From Victivallis sp. Marseille-Q1083 (GTDB taxonomy: Bacteria > Verrucomicrobiota > Lentisphaeria > Victivallales > Victivallaceae): DNA of 64,000 nucleotides. Within the stretch, counting starts at the first letter, position 1. Every line of letters starts with the position of its first letter. The stretch covers positions 1,602,001 to 1,666,000 of the forward strand of contig NZ_CAHJXL010000001.1 in assembly GCF_903645315.1 (NCBI RefSeq), read 5' to 3'. Positions 54,320-62,059 of the stretch are shown piece by piece. A model generated the notes under the pieces. The model made no database searches. It worked only from the letters and a program-made list of their open reading frames with translations, and was not told the origin of the DNA. The translations under genes were made by a program, and so were the position numbers.

Positions 54320-54976
54320 TCAATCCGATTGAGAATTTTCCGGTACGGAAACCGGGATTCGTTTCAACGCGCTAAAATCCTTCAAGATAAACAATTTATT
54401 ACGAATCAGCTCTTTGACTTCTTTTCCCGCATTCAGCACCAGATTTCTTTTCATCCTTACTTCCGGCGAAAAAGGCCGCCAATTCGATTCAGGAATTTCA
54501 TATGTTTCAAGAACAACGCTTTCCTTCTCTTCAGACAATTTCTGGGATGGTTGATCGGCAAAACAAACCATTTTTAAAATCAAATCGTCATTTTGAATTT
54601 CCATTTGAAATAAATAAAAAGCCGGGATCAGGAAAAACGCGGAATCTTCATCGTACTCTTCCTGTAAAACTTTTTTTATATCGGCAAAAACAATCAGATA
54701 AGTATTTTTTTCAAATTCAGTGACGGCACCGATCAGCGGAAGAAGCGGTTTTTGGCTTTCATCTTTCGAAAGAATGTGAATCTGCAATAAGTTCTTCTCC
54801 ATTGATTCTACGATAAGCTCTTCGCCGCCATTGGATTTCCAACGGCCAACCAAGCGAGAATCCGGCTCCTGCCATTCCGACTCATCGAATGGAATATCCA
54901 GCAACGGAGTTGTACCGCAACCAAACAGAAAGACAACGGCAAATAAAAGACAAAACTGATAAAGACACCGGTTCAT
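54320..54976 (-). CDS. Hypothetical lipoprotein of the low-GC island
   Basis: A 218-residue protein: MNRCLYQFCLLFAVVFLFGCG with lipobox LFGC. The mature part begins TTPLLDIPFDESEW and has a beta-rich body (RLVGRWKSNGGEELIVES) resembling small lipocalin-like lipoproteins, but I do not recognise a family. Base composition is clearly lower in GC than leuA next door, which suggests later acquisition. AAGGAAG stands about eight bases from the ATG, and a good promoter is present. Confidence 0.75.
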   Translation of the reverse strand: MNRCLYQFCLLFAVVFLFGCGTTPLLDIPFDESEWQEPDSRLVGRWKSNGGEELIVESMEKNLLQIHILSKDESQKPLLPLIGAVTEFEKNTYLIVFADIKKVLQEEYDEDSAFFLIPAFYLFQMEIQNDDLILKMVCFADQPSQKLSEEKESVVLETYEIPESNWRPFSPEVRMKRNLVLNAGKEVKELIRNKLFILKDFSALKRIPVSVPENSQSD

Positions 54977-55019
54977 CGATTGCTTCCTTTCTTGTTTTTA
55001 CGGAATAAAAACCAATTTT

Positions 55020-55047
55020 ACTATAAAAGAGGAAAGCTAAAATGCAA
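55020..55047 (-). promoter_or_regulatory. Promoter of the island lipoprotein
   Basis: Leftward TTGCAT (55042-55047), 16 bases, TATAGT (55020-55025), 44 bases before the start. Confidence 0.5.
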
Positions 55048-55264
55048 TAAAAAAGTAAAACAATTTTTCGCTCTTTGCATGATGCGGGATGACTTGCTTC
55101 CCATTTACCTGAATGTTGCATGAAGGTTTTGTCACTTGAGGAAATGGGAATCGGAATCGAAAGCTTGCATTTTTGGATTACATTTTCACTTCTTTTCCAT
55201 GATTTGAGCATAGCCCCCTTACCCCCGTTGTTATTCAGCAAGCCGGGGACAGTTCTCAAATGGC

Positions 55265-56508
55265 TCACTCAAGAGCACTGATTTTTGCGGCAATCAAGCG
55301 CAAGATTTCCTGATTTGGACAGGCACTTGAAAGAGCAACGTTGCTTTTTCTTGTGTTTCGCCGAATAATAACGCCTATTTTCACCAGGTATAAGTGAATA
55401 TTGTCACAGATTGCTTCTGCAAATTTCATTCCGTTCAGAAGCAATGCCCGAAACCGTTCCATAAGGATATATGCCAAACTTGAGAGTAAAAGCCGAAGTC
55501 CGATCTGCGAAAAGATCCAGTTGCTGCGCCTTGATCCGGTTTTCCATCTCTCCGCGGGCGCAATAGACTTTTTCATAAAGATATTGTCCGTCATTATCAA
55601 GATTGGTGACGATGAATCGATTATTGGGGCCAAGCCTGTTGAATTCCGCTTTGGCAATCACCCGGCGGGGATATTTCCAGGTTCCTGCTGCATATTCGAA
55701 TTGAGCTTGAAAATCTTTTGATAACTCCAGCAAACCTGAATTTTTCGCCTGTCCGACGATGAATTTGACTTCATTTTTGTCACACCAATTCAGTATTTTC
55801 TGCCGACAAAAACCACTGTCTCCTCGGAAAAGAATCCTGACCTTCGGCTATTGCTGCCGAAAACGCTTCACCAGCAGTGAGAGAATTGTCCAGGTATGTT
55901 TTGGCTCCATCTATTTTTGACGGGCGCAGGTAAGCCGTAAGCAATTGATCCCCGCAGAAAATATACAACGGAAGAAAACAATAGTGATCATAATAACCGT
56001 GAAAAAAACGATTTTCCTGCATTCCGTAGGTGAGATCGTCAGTGGCATCGAAATCAAGAATCAACTCTCGAGGTGGTGTGGAAAAGCTCTCCACGAAGAA
56101 TTCGACAAACAATCGGCTCAATTCAACGCAAATCCGGCAATCGATTCCATTTTCGAATCGACACAAAGTGCTTGGAGTAGCGAGTTGACGATCGCGGCCG
56201 ACAACGGTTTGAATCAGCGGATCGTTTCGCAAGTCATGATAGTCATTGAGGTCTTCATGGCCGGCTATCAGCGCAAAGACTCTTTGAGGAAGCATGTTCT
56301 GATGGGAATATTTGACTTTTTCGGGCTGTCGAATATCAAAAGAATCCAGCAGTTTACCGGCGCGCCGGGGCAAACTGAGTTTGCGGTTGAATTCTTTGAC
56401 AAAAAGCAACCCGCTGTCACTGCTGATATCGCCGCCGCTGAAATTGAATTCGATTTTTCTGCTGTTCGGACCTTGAAAGAACGGAATTGAGTCGTTATAT
56501 TTTGTCAT
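55265..56508 (-). pseudogene. Decayed IS1380-family transposase
   Basis: The N-terminal 180 residues read as an IS1380 transposase (GGDISSDSGLLFVKEFNRKL, AGHEDLNDYHDLRNDP, LILDFDATDD with a DDE Asp). An extra A in the AAAA run near 55897 then shifts the frame. The next frame contains FRGDSGFC, GQAKNSGLLELS and CARGEMENRIKAQQLDLFADRTS, with TAG just before PKVRILFRGD where the family has Trp. A second junction skips about ten codons before LLLSSLAYILMERFRAL and the end. At least three lesions, so it is inactive. Its terminal repeats were not identified. Confidence 0.85.
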
Positions 56509-56554
56509 AGACAGACCTCGGCATGATATTGTGACGTAAAATATTACAGTATAA

Positions 56555-56862
56555 TATGTTAATCTAGAATCTGCCCCTTCGTTTTGCGAAATCCCTGCAA
56601 TATTCAGGTTAGGGTTAAGTAAGCAGAATCGAAAATGTATTCTTTATCTTGAAGGGATTCCACTTGGTACTATTTGGGGAGGGGACAGTATTGCTGTTGA
56701 TGTGTGGAGTTATCCTACAGTGGCGGGTGAGGCGACTATTTCTTATGGTTCAGATAGGGTCAATTTTACCGTGATTCAGACTATGCGGCTAGAAATGATT
56801 TTGCTGGATTAATGCAGACATATATTGATGATTATGTTGCTACATATAGATTCGGCAATTAA
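56555..56862 (+). pseudogene. 5' part of an unknown gene cut by IS630
   Basis: Two overlapping frames together read like one coding sequence: LYLEGIPLGTIWGGDSIAVDVWSY to about 56760, then after a frame change SDYAARNDFAGLMQTYIDDYVATYRFGN. The latter runs into a TAA formed at the left end of IS630. The composition is low-GC like the genes that follow. No family recognised. It probably once joined the sequence after the IS. Confidence 0.5.
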
Positions 56863-57952
56863 CATACGTGCAATATTTGCTTGATGGTGTATATTATCAT
56901 CATGGAAACTCAAGATGCCCGAAAACTCGATAAGGTCGCTCTTGAAGAGCGGCGCAAGCAGGCCGTGAGATTGTATCAAAGCGGCAAATGTAATAATTGT
57001 ACAGAAATCGGAAAAATCGTCGGAGCGCACCGCAACACGGTGGGCAAGTGGATAAGCAAGTGGAAAAAAAGCGGCTTGTCTGCTTTGAAAGTAAAGAAAT
57101 GCGGTCGTCCAGTCGGCTTTGGACGCCGTCTGCTTCCGCATGAAGAGAGTAAGATACGGAAAGATTTGGTCGACCATTGTCCGGATCAGTTAAAATTGCC
57201 ATTTGCGCTCTGGACTCGTCAGGCGGTACGGTTGCACATCAAGATTTCGTTTGGAATCGAAATACCAGTCCGAACCATGGGGGAGTACTTGAAACGCTGG
57301 GGATTTACGCCGCAAAAACCAGTTAAGAAAGCTTATCAGCGCAATGAGGCGCACGTTCAAAAATGGCTGATTGAGGAGTATCCCCGAATCAAAAAGCTGG
57401 CAAAATCAGAAGATGCGGATATCTTTTGGGGGGATGAAACAGGAATTCGCAATGACGAGGCTAAGGGCCGCAGTTATGCGCCGAAAGGCAACCCCCCGGT
57501 GCAAGCAGTCAATCCGGTACGCGAAAAAGTTAATATGATCAGCGCGATTACCAACCAGGGGAAAACTCATTTCATGTTTTACAGCGAAACGATGACGGCT
57601 CAACTCCTGATCCAATTCATGGAACGTCTGATTCGTCAAAATGAGCGGAAAGTGTATTTGATTCTGGATAACCTGCGGGTTCACCACAGCAAAACGTTGA
57701 CTGGCTTTCTGCAGGAAAACGCGGCTTTCATCAAGTTATTTTTCTTGCCGAGCTACAGTCCCGACCTGAACCCGGATGAATATCTCAACCGCGACTTGAA
57801 ATCAAATCTGAACAACAAGCCCTTGGGACGCGCCAAAGGAAAAATAACCGAACATGCCAAGCAACATATGGAAATGATAGCTGAACAACCGGAACGAATC
57901 AAGAAATTATTCCATTCCAAGACTGTTTTATATGCAAGTTAGTTAGTTGCCG
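56853..57952 (+). mobile_element. IS630-family insertion sequence, apparently complete
   Basis: About 1.1 kb. Candidate terminal repeats 56853-56872 and 57933-57952 match in 16 of 20 positions as inverted copies (CGGCAA at both tips). They flank one uninterrupted transposase gene. The TA target duplication typical of the family could not be fixed with certainty: TA follows the right end, while the left side has TATAGATT. Confidence 0.75.
56902..57942 (+). CDS. IS630-family transposase
   Basis: A 346-residue DDE transposase. The N-terminal helix-turn-helix reads CTEIGKIVGAHRNTVGKWISKWKKSG and a winged part follows (WGFTPQKPVKKAYQRN). The catalytic acids are in FWGDETGIRND, LILDNLRVHHS and SYSPDLNPDEYLNRDLK. 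Reading frame is intact and the catalytic triad present, so it may be active. Start METQDARKL at 56902 chosen from family length; no clear ribosome site. Confidence 0.92.
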   Translation: METQDARKLDKVALEERRKQAVRLYQSGKCNNCTEIGKIVGAHRNTVGKWISKWKKSGLSALKVKKCGRPVGFGRRLLPHEESKIRKDLVDHCPDQLKLPFALWTRQAVRLHIKISFGIEIPVRTMGEYLKRWGFTPQKPVKKAYQRNEAHVQKWLIEEYPRIKKLAKSEDADIFWGDETGIRNDEAKGRSYAPKGNPPVQAVNPVREKVNMISAITNQGKTHFMFYSETMTAQLLIQFMERLIRQNERKVYLILDNLRVHHSKTLTGFLQENAAFIKLFFLPSYSPDLNPDEYLNRDLKSNLNNKPLGRAKGKITEHAKQHMEMIAEQPERIKKLFHSKTVLYAS

Positions 57953-58211
57953 GTACAATATTGGGGCAGTGTAAGAAGTTTTAATAATACTATAATATCA
58001 TGATGGGGATGTTTTATTGGGACAAGGAATTGTAGATCCCGATTCTTTGAAAACACAATTGGAGGCTTTGCTGGAAAGCCATGAGATACCATTGCCTATT
58101 GATTGGGATAGATATTTTGAAGGTAATGGATCCAAAGTTTTAAGATTTTACGATCCAGGACTGGTTCCGGCATCTTTTGAACCGAATAAAAATGAATTCC
58201 GGGGATATTAA
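57953..58211 (+). pseudogene. 3' part of the gene interrupted by IS630
   Basis: VQYWGSVRSFNNTII is followed by a frame change into HDGDVLLGQGIVDPDSLKTQLEALLESHEIPLPIDWDRYFEGNGSKVL and stops at 58211. There is no start codon with ribosome site. Same low-GC character as the piece before the IS. It ends 18 bases before the next gene, which may have shared an operon with it. Confidence 0.5.
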
Positions 58212-58229
58212 TAAAATAAAGGTAATAAA

Positions 58230-59570
58230 ATGAAGATAAAGTTTTTGATGATATTTTTCTTGTTTTGTGTGAAAGTTTTTGGAACATATAATGATCAACT
58301 ACAAGATGTTAAAGATTTATTGAGGTTGTATGAACATTTCCACGCAAATATAGAAAGCTTGGATGCTAAGATAAATAACTATACAGTACGTGTATTGGAA
58401 TTCTCTGTTGCTCCAGGGGAAGCAGAATTAAGTTGGTTTCAATATGGAGAAAAGCATGTTACATTTGGAGGATATGATTTAAAGTGTTATTTTATTGAAT
58501 TATTAGAACCGTCTTTACGAGAATATATTGAAAAAAATGGTAAAAATCCAGATTTGCATCGGCTAAGGATGGGTGTTGATAGAGAACTGCAAAAGGATAT
58601 GATTGATTACATGATTCATTTGTATCCAATTGATGCTTTGGAGGATATAAATTTTTCATTTCTTTGTTATATTGCTTGGAGATATTACTATGAATCGGAA
58701 GAATATTCTTTTTATACTTATCTTTTGCTAAATAATCTTTGTTCGACAATTCGTGCATTTGAAGTACCAATGGAATTTATGGGAGAACGTGCTTTATTAA
58801 CAGGAGATTCGGCTCTCTGGTGGGAAAATTGGCCAGCTATCAAACCACAGTTATGGGAAAGAGATAAAGGCTATATTAGTCAAACTGAACGCTATCTGTT
58901 CTTGTATAATTATCCGAGTGAATTGAGATATCATTTATTAAGAAATGGGGATGATGGAGAAAAGATTTGTTCTTTTGATCCAAAATTTGAGTCATTTTGT
59001 ACTCCTAATCCGATTAATTTATCGGCTATCAATTTAAAAGTTTTGTTGGCTAAATCTTGGGAAAAATCACCTACTATTCGAGAGTTGTTTTTATACTTGA
59101 TGAGTGACTATAGTTTCAATAGTACGATTTCTTCGCTAGAAATATCTGAGATGTTTGGTGCTTTTGATCATTCTTTCATAAATAAAATTAATGGGATACG
59201 GTTGTTCCGATCATTTTTGCCTTTTGAAGAGCGTTTTGCTTTTGTTCGTGAGACAATTGATAATCGTTTGTCTTCCGGAGAATATTCTGCTGATTCCGAA
59301 GCCTATGCTGCGGGAATGATGGCTGCTTTTGTGGTGTGGGGATATGATTTTGATAGAGAAACTGGGATTTACACACTAACTGAGCGAGGGAGACAATTGT
59401 TGGATTGGCTGATGAAGTACCCGAGCTCTTATAATGCTCGGAAAGTAAAAATCCTGTACGATCACGGCAATCTCGAATTCTTAACCGATCTGATGAAAAA
59501 ATATGACAATCAGGCCGACTGGGAAAAACTCTTCGCTGGAGTGGCCGCGGAAGAATCGACGACGGAATAG
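58230..59570 (+). CDS. Unknown secreted protein, low GC
   Basis: A 446-residue protein with signal peptide MKIKFLMIFFLFCVKVFG. The rest is rich in aromatic and acidic residues with predicted helices (QDVKDLLRLYEHFHANIESLDAKI; DYMIHLYPIDALEDINFSFLCYIAWRYYY). No known domain recognised. AAAGG sits seven bases before the ATG. GC content is far below the chromosome norm until about residue 395 (near 59415), where composition rises. Together with the split gene before it, this looks like imported accessory DNA. The intact frame implies recent or maintained function. Confidence 0.75.
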   Translation: MKIKFLMIFFLFCVKVFGTYNDQLQDVKDLLRLYEHFHANIESLDAKINNYTVRVLEFSVAPGEAELSWFQYGEKHVTFGGYDLKCYFIELLEPSLREYIEKNGKNPDLHRLRMGVDRELQKDMIDYMIHLYPIDALEDINFSFLCYIAWRYYYESEEYSFYTYLLLNNLCSTIRAFEVPMEFMGERALLTGDSALWWENWPAIKPQLWERDKGYISQTERYLFLYNYPSELRYHLLRNGDDGEKICSFDPKFESFCTPNPINLSAINLKVLLAKSWEKSPTIRELFLYLMSDYSFNSTISSLEISEMFGAFDHSFINKINGIRLFRSFLPFEERFAFVRETIDNRLSSGEYSADSEAYAAGMMAAFVVWGYDFDRETGIYTLTERGRQLLDWLMKYPSSYNARKVKILYDHGNLEFLTDLMKKYDNQADWEKLFAGVAAEESTTE

Positions 59571-59850
59571 TAAGATATTCTTCATTTTGCCGACCAGAAT
59601 TCTTCCCAGTCAGCAAGACTAATCTAAGAAAGCAGGAATGGGAAAAAGACAATCGGCTTTGTAGAAATGCCTATTGGCAGCCTTCTGTTGTTTGGGAACC
59701 AGCCGCCTGTTTGCCGATGCTGGGCTGCCCCTCAGCCTGACTGAAATTTGCTTGGTGGCGATGGTGACGGCGGCAGTGGTTCTGGTCCGCCAGCATCAAT
59801 GTACTTTTAAAAAGAAATCGGAATACTTCTATCTAAAGAAGATTTAGAAT
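59571..59850. other. Short region before the mini-IS with a possible gene tail
   Basis: From 59665 to 59847 an open frame without start reads CLLAAFCCLGTSRLFADAGLPLSLTEICLVAMVTAAVVLV, i.e. hydrophobic and plausible as the end of a membrane protein. There is no supporting family. Otherwise nothing recognised. Confidence 0.25.
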
Positions 59851-59919
59851 TTATCCCTAAATAACATTTAAAAACATGAAAAATATCGCTATATTATCAT
59901 CAAACACTAGAAGGTGAAC

Positions 59920-60264
59920 ATGGCAATGAATTCGTGGGAAGTCTCTGATGCTTTTTGGTCGAAGGTCGAACCTTTGATTCCTCGTGCAAGGCGTGATAGT
60001 AATCAAGAGTATCAGCGTCGTCGCGGAGCGGGACGAAAACCGTTGGAAGCGAGGAGAGGAGAGGAGAGGAGAGGAGAGGAGAGGAGAGGAATTGCAGTCA
60101 GGCAAGGTTATAAAGCTCGACGTTGGATTGTGGAAGTGGCCCATTCATGGTTCAATCGCTTCAGAAAACTTCTGGTGCGTTTTGAAAAAACACATGCCGC
60201 ATATGAAGCATTGCTTCAACTGGCGGCATGCGTGATTATTTATAGAAAACTTGCATTTATTTAG
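59920..60264 (+). pseudogene. IS5-family transposase with central deletion
   Basis: A 114-residue frame. The N-terminal WEVSDAFWSKVEPLIPRARRD and GAGRKPLEARR match IS5-type transposases. The C-terminal KARRWIVEVAHSWFNRFRKLLVRFEKTHAAYEALLQLAACVIIYRKL is the usual end. The catalytic centre in between (probably over 100 residues) is missing and replaced by the GAGGA repeat, translated RGEER. AAGG precedes the ATG. The frame remains open, but it cannot be a transposase. Confidence 0.85.
60051..60090 (+). repeat. Pentanucleotide tandem repeat (GAGGA)8
   Basis: Eight perfect copies, exactly at the junction of the two halves of the deleted transposase. Unit length is not a multiple of three, so gain or loss of copies would shift the frame. 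Confidence 0.97.
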
Positions 60265-60308
60265 GGATAAGTTATTAATGTCCCGAAGACCTCATCCGAG
60301 GAAAGTTT

Positions 60309-60871
60309 TCAGTTGTTTCGTCGCTTTTCCGGTTCGCTTGAACTGATTTGCTTTCGCGTAACTGCTGTGACTGCGTAAAACTTTTTACCGATCCGTTCGT
60401 AAGTCTGCCGCAACTCAATACCGTTTTTCTGCGCGGATTTTACCAGACGTTCACGCAATCGGTCATAAAGCCGCGCATCGGTCGGATAGCGTACGACTTT
60501 TTCCTGAACGGTACTGTCTACATTAACCCGGGTCAGTTCAGATTTTTTGATAAAGCCTTCACACAGTCCGGTTTTCAGACTTTCTTCGAGCAGTTTTTCG
60601 GCACCGCTTTTGGCAAGTCTCTTGCGCCTGCGCGACATCGTCGACTGACCGCTGGCGTATTTGAGATAATGCAACGCGACCATCAGGCGGACCGGACAGG
60701 AGGGACGACCGTTTTCAACACAAAAGCTTGCCTCCAACCCGTCTTCAAAACTTTGCCAATCAATTGCATCGGCAAGTTTTTCCATCGCATGACGCGGGGA
60801 AACGATATCTCGCAACAATGCCTTGAACAAATCCCCCTGTTACTCCCCATGGGGGGACTCTTTGTCATCAT
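60309..60871 (-). pseudogene. Broken IS5-family transposase (second type)
   Basis: The N-terminus MTKSPPMGSNRG is in one frame; loss of one G in a G-run puts FKALLRDIVSPRHAMEKLADAIDW in another. CVENGRPSCPVRLMVALHYLKYASGQ is followed directly by RRRKRLAKSGAEKLL, skipping about 45 conserved residues. LTRVNVDSTVQEKVVRYPTDARLYDRLRERLV then continues, and the protein ends soon after. CCTCATC-type sequences at 60290 and 60924 may be its inverted ends. It is a different IS5 subgroup from the mini-element beside it. Confidence 0.85.
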
Positions 60872-60974
60872 TTGGTTCATCGCGAAATTTTCCCGGTGAT
60901 AACCTCAACCATGTCAAATATCGTCGATGAGGCATTAAGGTTCCGTTTTTTTTTCACTTTTTTCATTTTACCTA

Positions 60975-61003
60975 TTGCCTTTTGTCAAAAATTTTGCTAT
61001 ACT
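60975..61003 (+). promoter_or_regulatory. Upstream copy of the pseudopilin promoter
   Basis: TTGCCT (60975-60980), 17 bases, TATACT (60998-61003). The spacer contains CAAAAATTTTG next to the -10. Confidence 0.6.
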
Positions 61004-61067
61004 ATTACTATGATTACGCGATAAATCAAAGAAAATTACAACAGCCCAAAAATCCGATAAGGAGATC

Positions 61068-61142
61068 ATGAACATGTCGAAACAAGAATCTTTCACGTTC
61101 ATCTTGCCTTTTGTCAAAAATTTTGCTATACTATTACTATGA
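61068..61142 (+). CDS. 24-residue truncated copy of the pseudopilin start (leader peptide?)
   Basis: The first unit's ATG, with AAGGAG upstream, opens MNMSKQESFTFILPFVKNFAILLL and stops at TGA 61140-61142, inside the second promoter. Most likely a by-product of the duplication. Translation through the second promoter could still affect it. Confidence 0.35.
   Translation: MNMSKQESFTFILPFVKNFAILLL
61104..61132 (+). promoter_or_regulatory. Downstream copy of the pseudopilin promoter
   Basis: TTGCCT (61104-61109), 17 bases, TATACT (61127-61132), 64 bases before the functional ATG. Confidence 0.65.
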
Positions 61143-61196
61143 TTACGCGATAAATCAAAGAAAATTACAACAGTCCAAAAACCAGATAAGGAGATC

Positions 61197-61949
61197 ATGA
61201 ACATGTCGAAACAAAAGTCTTTCACACTCATCGAACTATTGGTTGTCATAGCGATTATTGCCATTCTCGCCAGCATGTTGCTGCCGGCGCTCGGCAAAGC
61301 CAAGGGCAAAGCACAGGAAATCAGTTGCCGCAGCAACATGAGACAATTGGGACTGATGACTAATATGTATTTGCTGGATAACGATGATTGGGCGATGGCA
61401 GCAGCTATTCGGAGTGCAAAACGCAACGCCACTGTTTCCTGGCAGGTCATGTTGAATGAAGATTACGGCCTCGATAAAAACGTTTTTCTGTGTCCGGCCG
61501 GTACCGGCGAATGGATTGATGACGCGTTATACCAGAACAAGACAACAATCGGACATAATAATCGTACATTTGGTTTTGCCCACAACGATTCCCGCGCTCC
61601 AATGGTAAAAATGGCTACGCTTCTCTCTAAACTTGAAGGTTCGACGCCGGTAATGTTTGCCGACTCGTTGTCAAAAACAGAAGTAGATAATGGCCAGGTG
61701 GAAGGCTACCTCTTCGATGCCGCTGCGCAGTGCGCGTCCAATGATAATGGACTGTACAATCCGAGCCTTGGACTTAAATGCTGGTACCCGATTTATCCGC
61801 GGCACTCCAACCATTCAACCAATGCGTTGCTCTATGACGGCAGTGCTACCGGCCTGAACCGGACTGCCTGCCGCGCCGATGCGGTCAAATACTTCCGGCC
61901 ATTCCAGGATAAGCGTTACTCTCCATTCTGGTTCTACAACGCGAACTGA
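61197..61949 (+). CDS. Prepilin-type N-terminal protein (pseudopilin-like, H-X-DG type)
   Basis: A 250-residue protein. [20 protein letters not shown] has the prepilin leader and helix; [30 protein letters not shown] is the standard continuation. VFLCPAG and [14 protein letters not shown] represent the CP and H-X-DG motifs. AAGGAG is four bases before the first ATG and about ten before a second in-frame ATG two codons on. The next gene is the DUF4091/GH123-like glycosidase, the same pseudopilin-plus-glycosidase pairing seen at 31981-35018. Confidence 0.88.
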   Translation: MNMSKQKSFTLIELLVVIAIIAILASMLLPALGKAKGKAQEISCRSNMRQLGLMTNMYLLDNDDWAMAAAIRSAKRNATVSWQVMLNEDYGLDKNVFLCPAGTGEWIDDALYQNKTTIGHNNRTFGFAHNDSRAPMVKMATLLSKLEGSTPVMFADSLSKTEVDNGQVEGYLFDAAAQCASNDNGLYNPSLGLKCWYPIYPRHSNHSTNALLYDGSATGLNRTACRADAVKYFRPFQDKRYSPFWFYNAN

Positions 61950-61985
61950 GATTGACACCGCCCTTTTCTCCGAGTTATCTTAACT

Positions 61986-62017
61986 GAGGCCGCAACGGCA
62001 TCAACCGCTGCGGTCTC
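61986..62017 (+). terminator. Imperfect hairpin after the pseudopilin gene
   Basis: GAGGCCGCAACGG (61986-61998) pairs with CCGCTGCGGTCTC (62005-62017) with mismatches. It may attenuate rather than end transcription before the glycosidase gene. Confidence 0.4.
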
Positions 62018-62059
62018 GTTCTAATGAAATATCAGCTAAAAAAAAGTGCGTACCCTGTT

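Larger units (their letters stand above)
59851..60270 (+). mobile_element. 420-bp internally deleted IS5-family element
   Basis: Perfect 13-bp terminal inverted repeats, TTATCCCTAAATA (59851-59863) and TATTTAGGGATAA (60258-60270), enclose a shrunken transposase gene. The size is that of a non-autonomous derivative that could be moved by a full-length relative. A three-base target duplication is not clear. Confidence 0.8.
60975..61232 (+). repeat. 129-bp direct tandem duplication of promoter, ribosome site and gene start
   Basis: Unit 1 is 60975-61103 and unit 2 is 61104-61232, with few differences (for example CAGCCC/CAGTCC, CAAGAATC/CAAAAGTC). Each unit carries TTGCCT-17-TATACT, AAGGAG, ATGAACATG and the first codons MNMSKQ(E/K)SFT. 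Only the second runs on into the pseudopilin-like gene. Confidence 0.95.

Noticed and set aside
54043-54375. A 110-codon frame on the plus strand
   Set aside because: Starts at TTG, lacks a ribosome site and shows no coding character.
54882-55268. A 128-codon frame on the minus strand upstream of the island lipoprotein
   Set aside because: Runs through the promoter and into the lipoprotein signal sequence in another frame; no start signals.
55780-56508. Programmed frameshifting in the IS1380 transposase
   Set aside because: Besides the A-run shift there is an in-frame TAG for Trp and a second junction with missing codons, so decay is the simpler reading.
60051-60090. The GAGGA tract as a CRISPR-like array
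   Set aside because: Units are contiguous and five bases long, with no spacers.
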